From positions 1-33,096 of the forward strand of contig CAZTWF010000043.1 in the NCBI GenBank assembly GCA_964617245.1: a stretch of 33,096 bases of DNA. The letters run 5' to 3'. This document shows, one piece after another, positions 24,564 to 32,810 of this stretch (the first letter of the stretch is position 1; every line of letters starts with the position of its first letter). The notes under the pieces were generated by a model. It did not search any database. It saw only the letters and a list, made by a program, of their open reading frames with translations, and was not told the origin of the DNA. This DNA is from WYZ-LMO11 sp964617245. GTDB lineage: Archaea > Thermoproteota > Methanomethylicia > Methanomethylicales > Methanomethylicaceae. Position numbers and translations under genes: made by a program.

Positions 24564-25117
24564 TAATGATATTTATATTCAGAATGAAAATGAGGTAAGG
24601 AATTAAAAAGTTCTATTTCTAATTTTCTTATTTTTGGAATATCTTTTTCTTCTATTATACAAATTAAAAAATTTTGAAAAGCTTCTTTACAAAATAGACT
24701 ATGTGGAATAAAACCTGCAGTTATTAAAAAAATTTTATTGAAATTTCTTATTTCTTTTAAATGTTTTTCATCAATACCATATCTTATTTCTTCTGTAAAT
24801 GATTTAATACAACAATCAGGATAATTTAAGAAATATCCTATTTCCCAATCTGAAAAATTCTTATTAAATATACCTATTTGTGTAGAGACGTATGGATCTA
24901 AAGCAGGTCTAACTGGTGGATTGTATTTTTTAACAATTTCAGATTGTATTTCTAATCTTTCTGGTATATCAATTAATCTTTCTTCATGAAATAATTTAGC
25001 AATATGTTCTGCAAAATTAGGAAAAAGAAAATATTTTTCTCTTGCTTCTTTTGGTGATAATGTAAAAATATCAAAAATAGTATCTATAATTTTTCTTAAA
25101 GCTAAATAACCATTCAT
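24506..25117 (-). CDS. DUF483 family protein
   Basis: A 203-residue soluble protein resembling DUF483, an archaeal family of unknown function. The signature is YFLNYPDCCIKSF (about 94-106) with adjacent cysteines; the preceding segment NPPVRPALDPYVSTQIG is also conserved-looking, and a late FCKEAF adds a third Cys. It lies 15 bases after mcrA on the same strand, but the gap is a T-run and no ribosome site precedes the ATG. It may be read through from mcrBGA or have its own leaderless start. Confidence 0.78.
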   Translation of the reverse strand: MNGYLALRKIIDTIFDIFTLSPKEAREKYFLFPNFAEHIAKLFHEERLIDIPERLEIQSEIVKKYNPPVRPALDPYVSTQIGIFNKNFSDWEIGYFLNYPDCCIKSFTEEIRYGIDEKHLKEIRNFNKIFLITAGFIPHSLFCKEAFQNFLICIIEEKDIPKIRKLEIELFNSLPHFHSEYKYHYYEIISNKILGNSYNEFIT

Positions 25118-25132
25118 AAAAAAAGAAGAAAA
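25118..25132 (-). terminator. T-rich tract after mcrA, possible terminator
   Basis: On the minus strand the 15 bases after the mcrA stop read TTTTCTTCTTTTTTT. Poly-T tracts terminate archaeal transcripts without a hairpin. Full termination would leave DUF483 needing its own promoter; a TATA-like TTTAATAATA in the mcrA 3' end lies about 28 bases before the DUF483 ATG, compatible with a leaderless start. Confidence 0.45.
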
Positions 25133-26800
25133 TTAGTGAGGTGGTATTATTAAATCTCTTTCACCAGCAGGCATGAATTCTCTAAGAGCACCTTTTCCAA
25201 AGCAAAGTCTTGGATGGGTAAAATCAAACTTTAAGTCTCTATCTGCAAAGGCAACTTTTATTAATGGATTTGTAGTCCATGCATCTCCTCTTCCTCCATG
25301 TGCTGCTGATATTATACCACCATATGCTGATTGATGTCCTACATTCATTGCATAATTTGGATAGTTTACACCTCTAAGATTAAATACTAAACCTTCATCA
25401 CTTCTCCAAGAGAAACTATTTGTAGAACCACATTGATCTTGACAATCATAGCCATAGAATCCTAATCTACCCATTTCTTCTTTATGAAGTAATTGACTTA
25501 AGTACCATCCATTAACTCCAGCTGTAGCATGACCTGTTGCTAAAGCTACTGAAACTCCAGCAGCTGCTGCAACAACTGCAGCTCTTTGAGAACCTCCAAA
25601 GTGAGTTTCCATTAATGCTGGATATTTTTCATATTGTTCTAAACCATAGATTGTTACTTCAGTTGCAATATCTTTAATTATATCCCAGCTTGGTTTTACT
25701 TTTGCAAATCCTCCATATTTCTTTTTAACATAATCTGCACCATAATAACAGAAATCATCAAGTATATTATCAGTATAAGTACATGTAGCATATTGAGTAA
25801 ATCCTACTCCTCCTGACATATAACTACCAAACCAGAATTGATCATATAGCACTGCAGACATTGAAATTACTTCAAGAGCAACCCAAACAGGATCTTCTGG
25901 TTTGACTCTAGAAGCTTGGCAAATATCTGCAATATATCCTAATGGAATTCCTCCAGGTTCATTAGGACCTCTTGCACGCCTCCATGGCATAAGTGTACCC
26001 ATTTCAATAAGTTCTGCATGTTTTGCAGCAAAAGCAAATTCAGCAACAGCCGCTTCTCCTGCCATTAATTTATATGCATTTATCATTGACATTGAAATTT
26101 GCATAGCTGCCCATCTAGACATTGTAGCTCCATCACATGTCATAGCAACTATAGTTGGCATACGACATACTTGATATAATCGTTTACCAATAGCAGCTTT
26201 TAATTGTTCTGCATGATCCTTTGGAAATTCTTTATTAATATCAATTAAGAATTTATCATCAATTTCATCTGCAAGCTCATCATCGCCAGTAAATACTTTT
26301 ACATAACTATCAGCTACTAGTCCTGGATGAGTTTCAACCATATGTTCTTGAACAACAGCTGCACCAGGAAGAGCATGATTTAATACTTCTAAATAATGAT
26401 TAATTGTTTCAGGAGTAACTTCTTTTCCAAGACGTTTTGTTAATACCATATGAGCAGCATCTAGTCCAACTATAACTGTACGTCTTATATCATGCCACAT
26501 TTGTTGCATAGCAGCATTATTAATAAAGTGTAAGTCATCTCCTTCACAATAAATATCTGTTCCAGAAATACGATATGGCATTAAGACTCTTTGACCTAAT
26601 GGAATTCCTCCTAAATGTAAATCTGGATTATAAAATGGAACTCCTCTTTCTTTTGCAATTTTTTGAGCTATTTCTACAAATTCTCTTTTTCTTTTTGATT
26701 GTTTCCAACCATCATATATATAGAATTTTGTATATCTTTCCTCAGGAGCTTCTTTAAATTTTCTCCTGAGAGCCTCTATAAACATTCTTTCTTCACTCAT
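25133..26800 (-). CDS. mcrA: Methyl-coenzyme M reductase subunit alpha
   Basis: Catalytic subunit that binds F430, coenzyme M and coenzyme B and forms (or, in reverse, activates) methane. The 555 residues align along the whole classical family. Key positions in Methanothermobacter numbering and here: Ni ligand Gln147 = Gln151 (VVQEHMVE), N-methyl His257 = His261, methyl-Arg271 = Arg275, Tyr333 = Tyr337, methyl-Gln400 = Gln405, thio-Gly445 = Gly450, Tyr446 = Tyr451, Asp450 = Asp455, methyl-Cys452 = Cys457. Residue 448, usually Leu, is Cys453. The match to classical McrA argues against a long-chain alkyl-CoM reductase. The start ATG has GGGGGG six bases upstream. Last gene of mcrBGA. Confidence 0.98.
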   Translation of the reverse strand: MSEERMFIEALRRKFKEAPEERYTKFYIYDGWKQSKRKREFVEIAQKIAKERGVPFYNPDLHLGGIPLGQRVLMPYRISGTDIYCEGDDLHFINNAAMQQMWHDIRRTVIVGLDAAHMVLTKRLGKEVTPETINHYLEVLNHALPGAAVVQEHMVETHPGLVADSYVKVFTGDDELADEIDDKFLIDINKEFPKDHAEQLKAAIGKRLYQVCRMPTIVAMTCDGATMSRWAAMQISMSMINAYKLMAGEAAVAEFAFAAKHAELIEMGTLMPWRRARGPNEPGGIPLGYIADICQASRVKPEDPVWVALEVISMSAVLYDQFWFGSYMSGGVGFTQYATCTYTDNILDDFCYYGADYVKKKYGGFAKVKPSWDIIKDIATEVTIYGLEQYEKYPALMETHFGGSQRAAVVAAAAGVSVALATGHATAGVNGWYLSQLLHKEEMGRLGFYGYDCQDQCGSTNSFSWRSDEGLVFNLRGVNYPNYAMNVGHQSAYGGIISAAHGGRGDAWTTNPLIKVAFADRDLKFDFTHPRLCFGKGALREFMPAGERDLIIPPH

Positions 26801-26811
26801 TTTATTCCCCC

Positions 26812-27588
26812 CTACATATTTTTAACTTTTTCAGGATTAAAACCTGCCTCTGTTCTAAGCATATGAATTCTTTGTATAAATTGAATAAGTTCTAAATCTG
26901 TTCTAAATGGTATTCCATCTACTCTGAATTCACATGTTCTCTTCTTAAGTTCTTCTTCAGGTAATGGTTTACCTAAGGATATTAATTTATCTAATGGTAC
27001 TCCTACTTGATTCTTTACATATACTACTTCACCAGTAGCCTTATTAAATTGATATCTACGTAAAGCATCAAACATTAATCCATTTTCATCTAATCTTAAA
27101 GCATGTCCATGTACTGTAGCACCTCTAATTCCAACTCTTGCAGGATCAAATATTTCTGTCTCTATAAGCTCTTTTGCAACTTTCTCTAAATCACGTTCTC
27201 GGGCTTCTAAAGGACTTCTTCCAGATAATACACCTATATCAACACCACGATATCTCATATGTCCCATCCATGCTCTCATATATGGAACTAAAGGAGCAAA
27301 GTATACAGAATCTGTAAATTGTACATATCTTATTCTATCACCAGCCTTAGCACCTGGTGTTGGTTCAACTAATTCTCTTATTGGACATTCTGGTTCTCCA
27401 ATTTCTTCTAAAGGAGGATGTACATTTTTATAAGCTTCACCAGGAGCTCTATGACCTAGTATTCTTATTAAATCTTCATCACTTATTGTTCTTAATTTTT
27501 CTAATTTATAATTTGGATTTATGTATTTTCTTCTATTAGCAGCTATAGGAGAACTTCCAGGATAATATTGAGGAGTATATTCTACCAT
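26812..27588 (-). CDS. mcrG: Methyl-coenzyme M reductase subunit gamma
   Basis: A 258-residue gamma subunit of the (alpha-beta-gamma)2 Mcr. The N terminus VEYTPQYYPGSS is a family hallmark. The segment DIGVLSGRSPLEARERDLEK contains the Ser-Gly-Arg that contacts coenzyme M and F430 (Arg120 in Methanothermobacter). The ATG at 27588 sits six bases after a perfect GGAGGTG that lies in the last codons of mcrB; an upstream in-frame GTG is part of that site and is not the likely start. It follows mcrB with no spacer, and mcrA begins 11 bases downstream. Confidence 0.97.
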   Translation of the reverse strand: MVEYTPQYYPGSSPIAANRRKYINPNYKLEKLRTISDEDLIRILGHRAPGEAYKNVHPPLEEIGEPECPIRELVEPTPGAKAGDRIRYVQFTDSVYFAPLVPYMRAWMGHMRYRGVDIGVLSGRSPLEARERDLEKVAKELIETEIFDPARVGIRGATVHGHALRLDENGLMFDALRRYQFNKATGEVVYVKNQVGVPLDKLISLGKPLPEEELKKRTCEFRVDGIPFRTDLELIQFIQRIHMLRTEAGFNPEKVKNM

Positions 27589-27589
27589 T

Positions 27590-28924
27590 TTAAACACCTC
27601 CTTTTATAGAAGCTGCAGCTTCATTAACATATTTTAATGGTTCTCTTAATTCAGGTACTTCACTTAATACTTCTCCTACAACACCACTAATCTTTTCTGG
27701 AGAATATATTGTTGTTCCAGCATCTAATGCAACTGCTGCAGCAACACATGGAATAGCAAATCCTTTACTATGTCTTGTAACAATGTGATTGCCATGGAAT
27801 ACTGCTGGATTTCCTCCACCATAAATTGAATGACTAAAGAAGGCCATTTCAACACCAGTACCTGCAACTCTACCAAAATCAACACCAGGAAGACCTGTTT
27901 CTCTTTCTATTAGATCATTAAAGTATATTAAAACTGATGGTACATGTTGCATTGCTCTAGCTGCACCACATGTTACCATGGTAGCAGCAAGTAATCCTGC
28001 TGCAGCATATGCATTCCATTTACTTAAATCATTAGTAGTATAGATAGTATAACCAGAAGGAGTTTTATTAAGAGGATAGATTACTTTATCTTCTACTGCT
28101 CTTCTTACTGTTGAAATTACTACAGTACCAAGAGTACCATTCTTTCCATTTTCTTTTACAAGATCATAAACCATATTATTGGCATTTAATCCTTGATATG
28201 CAAGTCCTAAAAGATGTAATCTTTCAAAACTTCCAATAGCATCTCCCATTTCATACATTGCAGTTTGTTCAAGTATAGCAGCTAAAGCTGCAGCATTCAT
28301 TGCATTTCTTCTTGTTATTAGTGCAATATGTGCACATGGTATATTTCTTAAAGCATAACCCATACCTTCATTTTGTTGTGGTACTGCAAGTAATGATGAA
28401 ACATTTCCTCCTAACAAATCCATAGTTTGTGGATATCTTCCCCAAACTGCAGTATGTACTAGATCAGCATCCCATATACTTACATTAAACTTTTCAATAA
28501 TTGTACAACATAGAGCTGCAGCTACTGCAGTTACACCTGTAGTATATTCAACACCAGCAGCTAATCTTTTAGCTGGAACTCTTACAAGTAAATATTTTCC
28601 ACCTTTAATTGCTTTTACTTCAGTATCATCATTTGGATCTACTTGTAGACATTTCTTAAGATCTTCAGCAATACTTTCAGCATTTTTTACTAGATCAAGT
28701 TTCAAACTCCTTCCTCTTATGATACAGAATCTTCCTCCAACTTCACCTGTTGCCAATGCCTTCTCTATTCCTTCTAGGTTAACTGCTACAAATTGCTTTA
28801 TGTTATTGATTATTCGATGTATTGCTGGATTTTTTAATGGACTTATTGCCTCTATTGGTACATTGGTATCAAAAAGTTTGCCTCTATCGTCATATAAATC
28901 GATTCTATCAGGATATTTTGGCAT
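27590..28924 (-). CDS. mcrB: Methyl-coenzyme M reductase subunit beta
   Basis: A 444-residue beta subunit and first gene of the mcrBGA operon. The protein starts MPKYPDRIDLYDDRG, the usual beginning of McrB, so the ATG at 28924 is chosen over an in-frame GTG at 28933, which instead supplies a GTGA ribosome site. The motif SIYGGGNPAVFHGNHIVTRHSKG carries the Tyr and His corresponding to beta-Tyr367 and His379 that line the coenzyme B channel. mcrD and mcrC, often found inside this operon, are some 20 kb away in this window. Confidence 0.97.
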   Translation of the reverse strand: MPKYPDRIDLYDDRGKLFDTNVPIEAISPLKNPAIHRIINNIKQFVAVNLEGIEKALATGEVGGRFCIIRGRSLKLDLVKNAESIAEDLKKCLQVDPNDDTEVKAIKGGKYLLVRVPAKRLAAGVEYTTGVTAVAAALCCTIIEKFNVSIWDADLVHTAVWGRYPQTMDLLGGNVSSLLAVPQQNEGMGYALRNIPCAHIALITRRNAMNAAALAAILEQTAMYEMGDAIGSFERLHLLGLAYQGLNANNMVYDLVKENGKNGTLGTVVISTVRRAVEDKVIYPLNKTPSGYTIYTTNDLSKWNAYAAAGLLAATMVTCGAARAMQHVPSVLIYFNDLIERETGLPGVDFGRVAGTGVEMAFFSHSIYGGGNPAVFHGNHIVTRHSKGFAIPCVAAAVALDAGTTIYSPEKISGVVGEVLSEVPELREPLKYVNEAAASIKGGV

Positions 28925-28984
28925 GTCCTTCACTGTTTAAAAGTAAGCAATAAAAGGTTATAAAAATTTATCTTAAACTATTAT
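28925..28984 (-). promoter_or_regulatory. Promoter of mcrBGA
   Basis: On the minus strand, ATTTTTATAACC (28956-28967) is a good TATA-like box. A start point ~25 bases downstream (~28937) would leave a short leader with GTGA (28930-28933) five bases before the mcrB ATG. The gap separates mcrB from the end of the upstream HTH gene, so the operon should have its own promoter. Confidence 0.55.
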
Positions 28985-29530
28985 TTAATCTTTTGTTTCA
29001 TATGAAATAATTTTTTCAATAAGTCTATCAATAGGTTCAATAATATTTTCTTCTCTAACTTTTATAGAAACTATTGGAATTTTAATAAATTTTTCAATTA
29101 TATTTGCAATAATAGGAGCACATACAATTCCATCAACTTTATCACATTCAGCTTTAATTGCACTTATTATAGCATCTTCAAGATTAGATACAGGATATTC
29201 TTTTATCAAAACTTTTTTTCCTTTTATTAATAATTGTTTTTTTGATATATTATCTAATGTATATCTAGAAGCAATAATCCCTATAACTATATCAGAAGAT
29301 GACCTTTCAAGTCTACGAAAATATGAAATTATAGTTCTTAAAGTTGAAATTCTTATATCTCTTGATTCATTTAATATTTTATTTAATGTACTTATAGGTA
29401 TACCTGTTTCTTGACTTAGTTTTTTTATAGAAATATTCATTCTTTTCATAATAGAACGTAAAGTTAATGAAAAATCTTCATTAGATTTTAAGAATGCTTC
29501 TATAAGTTCATCAAAAATATTACGTTCCAA
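28985..29530 (-). CDS. XRE-type HTH regulator with C-terminal sensor-like domain
   Basis: About 181 residues from the TTG at 29530, or 189 from the ATG at 29554. The TTG is preferred because GGGGGTGG precedes it at suitable spacing and nothing resembling a ribosome site precedes the ATG. An HTH of the XRE/Cro type (NISIKKLSQETGIPISTLNKIL) lies in the N-terminal third. The C-terminal ~95 residues form an alpha/beta domain with DGIVCAPIIANIIEKF, possibly ligand-binding. It overlaps the end of the ABC ATPase gene and so is the last gene of the importer operon, next to the mcr promoter. It may control the importer, mcr, or both (inference). Confidence 0.8.
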   Translation of the reverse strand: MERNIFDELIEAFLKSNEDFSLTLRSIMKRMNISIKKLSQETGIPISTLNKILNESRDIRISTLRTIISYFRRLERSSSDIVIGIIASRYTLDNISKKQLLIKGKKVLIKEYPVSNLEDAIISAIKAECDKVDGIVCAPIIANIIEKFIKIPIVSIKVREENIIEPIDRLIEKIISYETKD

Positions 29531-30293
29531 ATTCAACCACCCCCATTTCTTCATGAAACATTTTAAGTATCTTTTCTCGATAAGAAATAAAAGATGGACT
29601 AAGTCTATTTCTTGGATATGACAATTCTATATTAATTATAGATTTTACTCTTGATGGACGTTTTGTTAGAACTATTACTCTATTTGCTAAAAATACAGCT
29701 TCTTCTACATTATGAGTTACAAATAGTACAGTTTTTCCTACTCCAAGCCATATTCTAAGTAATTCTCTTTGCATTAATGATCTGGTTTGAGCATCTAAAT
29801 CTGCAAAAGGTTCATCCATTAATATTAAATCAGGATCAATTGCTAAAGCTCTAGCAATAGCTACTCTTTTCTTCATACCACCAGATAATTGATATGGATA
29901 ATAATTCTCAAATCCCTTAAGACCAACCATTTCAATATATTTTTTAGAAATTTCTTCTGATTCTTTTTCACTATATCCTTTAATTTCTAATCCAAATTTT
30001 ACATTTCCTATAACATTTCTCCATGGTAATAGAGAATCTTCTTGAAATATCATACCAAAACGATGTTTTATTGGATTTGGAGGTTCATTTCTTATTAATA
30101 CTTTCCCATAAGTGGGCTCTTCAAGACCACAAATAATTTTTAAAAGTGTAGTCTTCCCACATCCAGATGGTCCAACAATACATATAAATTCTCTCCTATT
30201 TACATCAAAAGTTAAATCTTTCAGAACTTCAAGACTTGATTTTCCTTGTGTAAATATTTTTGTTAATGATTCTACAATTATTTCTTTATCCAA
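29520..30293 (-). CDS. ABC importer ATPase, nitrate/sulfonate/taurine type
   Basis: A ~257-residue ATPase of the SsuB/TauB/NrtD group. Walker A GPSGCGKTT, Q-loop MIFQEDSLLPWRN, signature LSGGMKKRVAIARA, Walker B LILMDEPFADLD, and the switch His in FVTHNVEEA are all present. The QEDSLLPWRNV segment is typical of this transporter group. The TTG at 30293 lies four bases after GGTGAT; upstream GTG/ATG codons overlap that site and are less likely. It directly follows the permease gene and overlaps the HTH gene downstream. Confidence 0.9.
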   Translation of the reverse strand: MDKEIIVESLTKIFTQGKSSLEVLKDLTFDVNRREFICIVGPSGCGKTTLLKIICGLEEPTYGKVLIRNEPPNPIKHRFGMIFQEDSLLPWRNVIGNVKFGLEIKGYSEKESEEISKKYIEMVGLKGFENYYPYQLSGGMKKRVAIARALAIDPDLILMDEPFADLDAQTRSLMQRELLRIWLGVGKTVLFVTHNVEEAVFLANRVIVLTKRPSRVKSIINIELSYPRNRLSPSFISYREKILKMFHEEMGVVEFGT

Positions 30294-30302
30294 TATCATC
30301 AC

Positions 30303-31091
30303 CTATGTTATAGTTATTTCTGGTCTCCATTTTAAGATTCTTTTTTCTATTATTAGCATAATATAATTCATTAATAGACCTATTATTCCTATGGTTATCA
30401 TTCCAGCTATTATTACATCTAATCTAAGTAATCCTGCATACTTTATTATAAGTCTTCCAAGACCCAAGGGTTCTCCACCTATCATTTCAGCTGCTACAAT
30501 ACACATCCAGCCTACTCCAAGACCGACTCTTAAGCCTGTCATTATTTCAGGAAGAGAACTTGGAATAATTATTTTATATATTATTTGATTTTTACTAGAA
30601 CCAAAACTTTTTGCCATTTGAATTAGAATAATAGAAGTTCTTTTTACGCCTGCAATAGTATTTAATAATATAGGGAAGAAAGCTCCAATCCATATAATAA
30701 AAGTGTATCTTGTAATACCTACTAATAGAACTATTGCTAAAGGAATCCAAGCTATTGGAGGAATAAATCTTATAGGTTCAATAATTGGTGTAAGAATATC
30801 TTTAATTAAAGGCTTTATGCCAAGAAGTAAACCCAAGGGGATTGCTGTTATAGCAGCAATAAAAAAACCTAACAATACTCTTCCTACACTTACATAAATA
30901 TGTTGAATTAATGTGTACTTATCAACATCACCAACTAAAGTAATTTCTAAAATTGCTTTAATGACTGACATAGGACCAGGAAAATAAGGAATATTAATTA
31001 TAATTGAGAATAAATGCCATAGTATTAAGAATACAATAATAGGAAAAAATATGAAAAAATAATCAGCATAGTTAGTATATCTTTGTTTCAA
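30303..31091 (-). CDS. ABC importer permease, SsuC/TauC type
   Basis: A 262-residue membrane protein with about six hydrophobic segments, the first at residues 12-34. The cytoplasmic coupling loop is visible as the EAA-like motif (AKSFGSSKNQIIYKIIIPSSLPEIMTG in sequence around 165-190), and PIRFIPPIAWIPLAIVL is typical of the nitrate/sulfonate/taurine permeases. The start is TTG at 31091 after GGTGG in the end of the binding-protein gene. Substrate is not evident from the sequence. Confidence 0.9.
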   Translation of the reverse strand: MKQRYTNYADYFFIFFPIIVFLILWHLFSIIINIPYFPGPMSVIKAILEITLVGDVDKYTLIQHIYVSVGRVLLGFFIAAITAIPLGLLLGIKPLIKDILTPIIEPIRFIPPIAWIPLAIVLLVGITRYTFIIWIGAFFPILLNTIAGVKRTSIILIQMAKSFGSSKNQIIYKIIIPSSLPEIMTGLRVGLGVGWMCIVAAEMIGGEPLGLGRLIIKYAGLLRLDVIIAGMITIGIIGLLMNYIMLIIEKRILKWRPEITIT

Positions 31092-31093
31092 TA

Positions 31094-32062
31094 TTAACCA
31101 CCAATAAATTTAGTTGAAATAAAGTCTTTTAAAAATGCATCTATTTTGTCTTGATCTATATTCTTAATAATACCTAGAGATATTGCTTCTCTTAAGAATG
31201 TTTTTACACTTTCAGTATTTATTGATTCAGTATATTTCATCCTTGGTAATGCAAGTTCTATGACTTTTTCAGGAAGACCAGTCTTATTAATAGCTATTTC
31301 CTTAGCTTTTAATGGATTATCATTTATAAATTTTATTGCAGTAACATGAATTTTAACTATTTTTTCGACGATATCAGGTCTTGAATTTAAAAATTTTTCT
31401 GAAACTACTAATAGACAACATTGATGATCTGGCATTAAATCTTTAGATGTAAGTAATATTGATGCATTATATTGATAAATTGCAATTGAAGGATATGGTT
31501 CCCATGCAATAAAACCATCTATTTCTCCTCTAGCAAGTGCTAAAGGTAAATCTCTTATAGTCATAGGATATTTTGTAATACTTAAATTATTATTTTTAAT
31601 AAATATTGATAACATTACATCTTGTATAGTACCAGTGCCTGGTGTTCCTATTTTCTTTCCATTTAAATCAGATATGCTTTTTATATTAGGATTAACAACT
31701 AATGCGGATCCTTCTAAATTAGCAGAAGCAATAGCAATAGGTGCATTAGGAGAGCCTATACTTTGCGATCTTGCAATTAATGCTGGAGGTGTTCCAACAT
31801 AACCAAAATCAAGTTCTCCTGCAAGAAAATGTTGCATTAATGTAGGTCCATTTATATATTCATAAAGCTCATATTCTATACCATAATTAGCAAAATAGTT
31901 ATTTGCTATTGCAACAAATAATGGTAAATGATGTAGATCTCCTGTTAGATAACCAATTCTTATCTTTACTTTAGGAGTAGATACTTCTGAAATATAAATA
32001 CCAATTACTGAAACTATTATTACTATTAGGATAGCCGAGAATACAATTGTACTTTTTTTCAT
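31094..32062 (-). CDS. ABC importer substrate-binding protein (SsuA/NMT1-like)
   Basis: A 322-residue extracellular binding protein. Residues 7-25 form a hydrophobic signal/anchor after MKK; there is no lipobox Cys, so it is likely membrane-anchored or secreted. The mature part starts VKIRIGYLTGDLHHLPLFVA and has GELDFGYVGTPPAL, the hinge segments typical of SsuA/TauA/NrtA, and GEIDGFIAWEPYPSIA. An unusual HQCC pair lies near residue 218. First gene of the importer operon with GGAGGT eight bases before the ATG. Candidate substrates are organic sulfonates (taurine, coenzyme M), nitrate-like ions or a thiamine pyrimidine; proximity to mcr favours a sulfonate, as an inference. Confidence 0.88.
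   Translation of the reverse strand: MKKSTIVFSAILIVIIVSVIGIYISEVSTPKVKIRIGYLTGDLHHLPLFVAIANNYFANYGIEYELYEYINGPTLMQHFLAGELDFGYVGTPPALIARSQSIGSPNAPIAIASANLEGSALVVNPNIKSISDLNGKKIGTPGTGTIQDVMLSIFIKNNNLSITKYPMTIRDLPLALARGEIDGFIAWEPYPSIAIYQYNASILLTSKDLMPDHQCCLLVVSEKFLNSRPDIVEKIVKIHVTAIKFINDNPLKAKEIAINKTGLPEKVIELALPRMKYTESINTESVKTFLREAISLGIIKNIDQDKIDAFLKDFISTKFIGG
32041..32053. repeat. Operator-like palindrome, copy 1 (inside the binding-protein gene)
   Basis: ATACAATTGTACT, an exact 13-base match to the copy at 32086-32098. It contains the perfect 10-bp palindrome TACAATTGTA and lies within the first codons of the substrate-binding protein. The two copies start 45 bases apart. Confidence 0.55.
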
Positions 32063-32126
32063 ATAGAATTACCTCCATTATTTATATACAATTGTACTAA
32101 TATTTATACCATTCGTTAGATTATTA
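32063..32126 (-). promoter_or_regulatory. Promoter of the ABC importer operon
   Basis: On the minus strand GGTATAAATATT (32099-32110) is a good TATA box. The predicted start point (~32080) leaves a leader just long enough to include GGAGGT (32071-32076). The palindrome at 32087-32096 falls between TATA box and start point, an ideal repressor position. Confidence 0.55.
32086..32098. repeat. Operator-like palindrome, copy 2 (in the promoter)
   Basis: Second exact copy of ATACAATTGTACT with the palindrome TACAATTGTA at 32087-32096. It lies just downstream of the importer's TATA box. The nearby XRE-type and DUF4443 regulators are candidate binders. Confidence 0.6.
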
Positions 32127-32756
32127 TTAAATAACTTTTAATATTATATGAATTGCTATAGTAATTGTAGCCATTTCAGCAGTTATAATATCTTTTGCAA
32201 ATCCTATAATTACTAGGTCATTTTCATTAAGTGAAAAAGATTTGATAAATTTTGTAGTATTAGGATAATCCTTAGAAATATCATCAGTTATCATTGGTAA
32301 GGAAATTTTAGAATCTTTAAAATGAAAAATAAGTACCCCTTCTGCACCATATCTTATACCAATATCTCTAATTTTTGTAATATTAGGAATATGAGGAGAC
32401 CTTATATGTATTGCCCATGCAGGAAGAAAGATTCCAAATTCTTTAAGATCAGCTTCTTTTTCAGAAATAATATATTCTCTTAATTTTTTAGTAATAAGTT
32501 TACCATAATCTGTTAGATAACATCCACCTATAGGATCAATAGCTATTATACCTTTATCATGGAGTTTTTTTATAATTGTACGAGTTGCTCCTTCTCCAAT
32601 ATTTAGCATTTTAGATAAAGCTTGTCTTCCTATGGTAGTATTTTCTAATAGTAATAAGGTTTTAATTATATGAGAAATTGAGAAAGAAGGTAATGGACCT
32701 TTTGAAGGATATACTTTAATAAATTCATTAAATATTGTTTTTAAATCTATTAACAA
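32127..32756 (-). CDS. DUF4443-type HTH transcription regulator
   Basis: A 209-residue protein. Residues about 27-85 form a winged HTH (IGRQALSKMLNIGEGATRTIIKKLHDKGII). The remainder resembles DUF4443, an archaeal domain of unknown ligand, with SPHIPNITKIRDIGIRYGAEG, and ends in a hydrophobic segment (MATITIAIHIIL) that is probably a buried strand/helix rather than a membrane anchor. The start is TTG at 32756; the ribosome site (GATGA) is weak. It lies directly upstream of the importer operon on the same strand and is divergent from the DUF2124 gene, so it could regulate either. Confidence 0.8.
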   Translation of the reverse strand: MLIDLKTIFNEFIKVYPSKGPLPSFSISHIIKTLLLLENTTIGRQALSKMLNIGEGATRTIIKKLHDKGIIAIDPIGGCYLTDYGKLITKKLREYIISEKEADLKEFGIFLPAWAIHIRSPHIPNITKIRDIGIRYGAEGVLIFHFKDSKISLPMITDDISKDYPNTTKFIKSFSLNENDLVIIGFAKDIITAEMATITIAIHIILKVI

Positions 32757-32810
32757 AATTCATCCCAAAAATAAAAATATAATAAATATTTATTTAAAAA
32801 TTGTGAGAGA

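Noticed and set aside
25902..26174. Plus-strand open frame inside mcrA
   Set aside because: It lies wholly opposite conserved McrA sequence and has no independent ribosome site or motif.
25133..28924. Alkyl-coenzyme M reductase (long-chain or ethane type) instead of Mcr
   Set aside because: McrA keeps the classical residues around F430 (VVQEH, GGVGFTQY, GYDxQDQC, NYAMNVGHQ) and the usual length, and aligns closely with methanogen enzymes.
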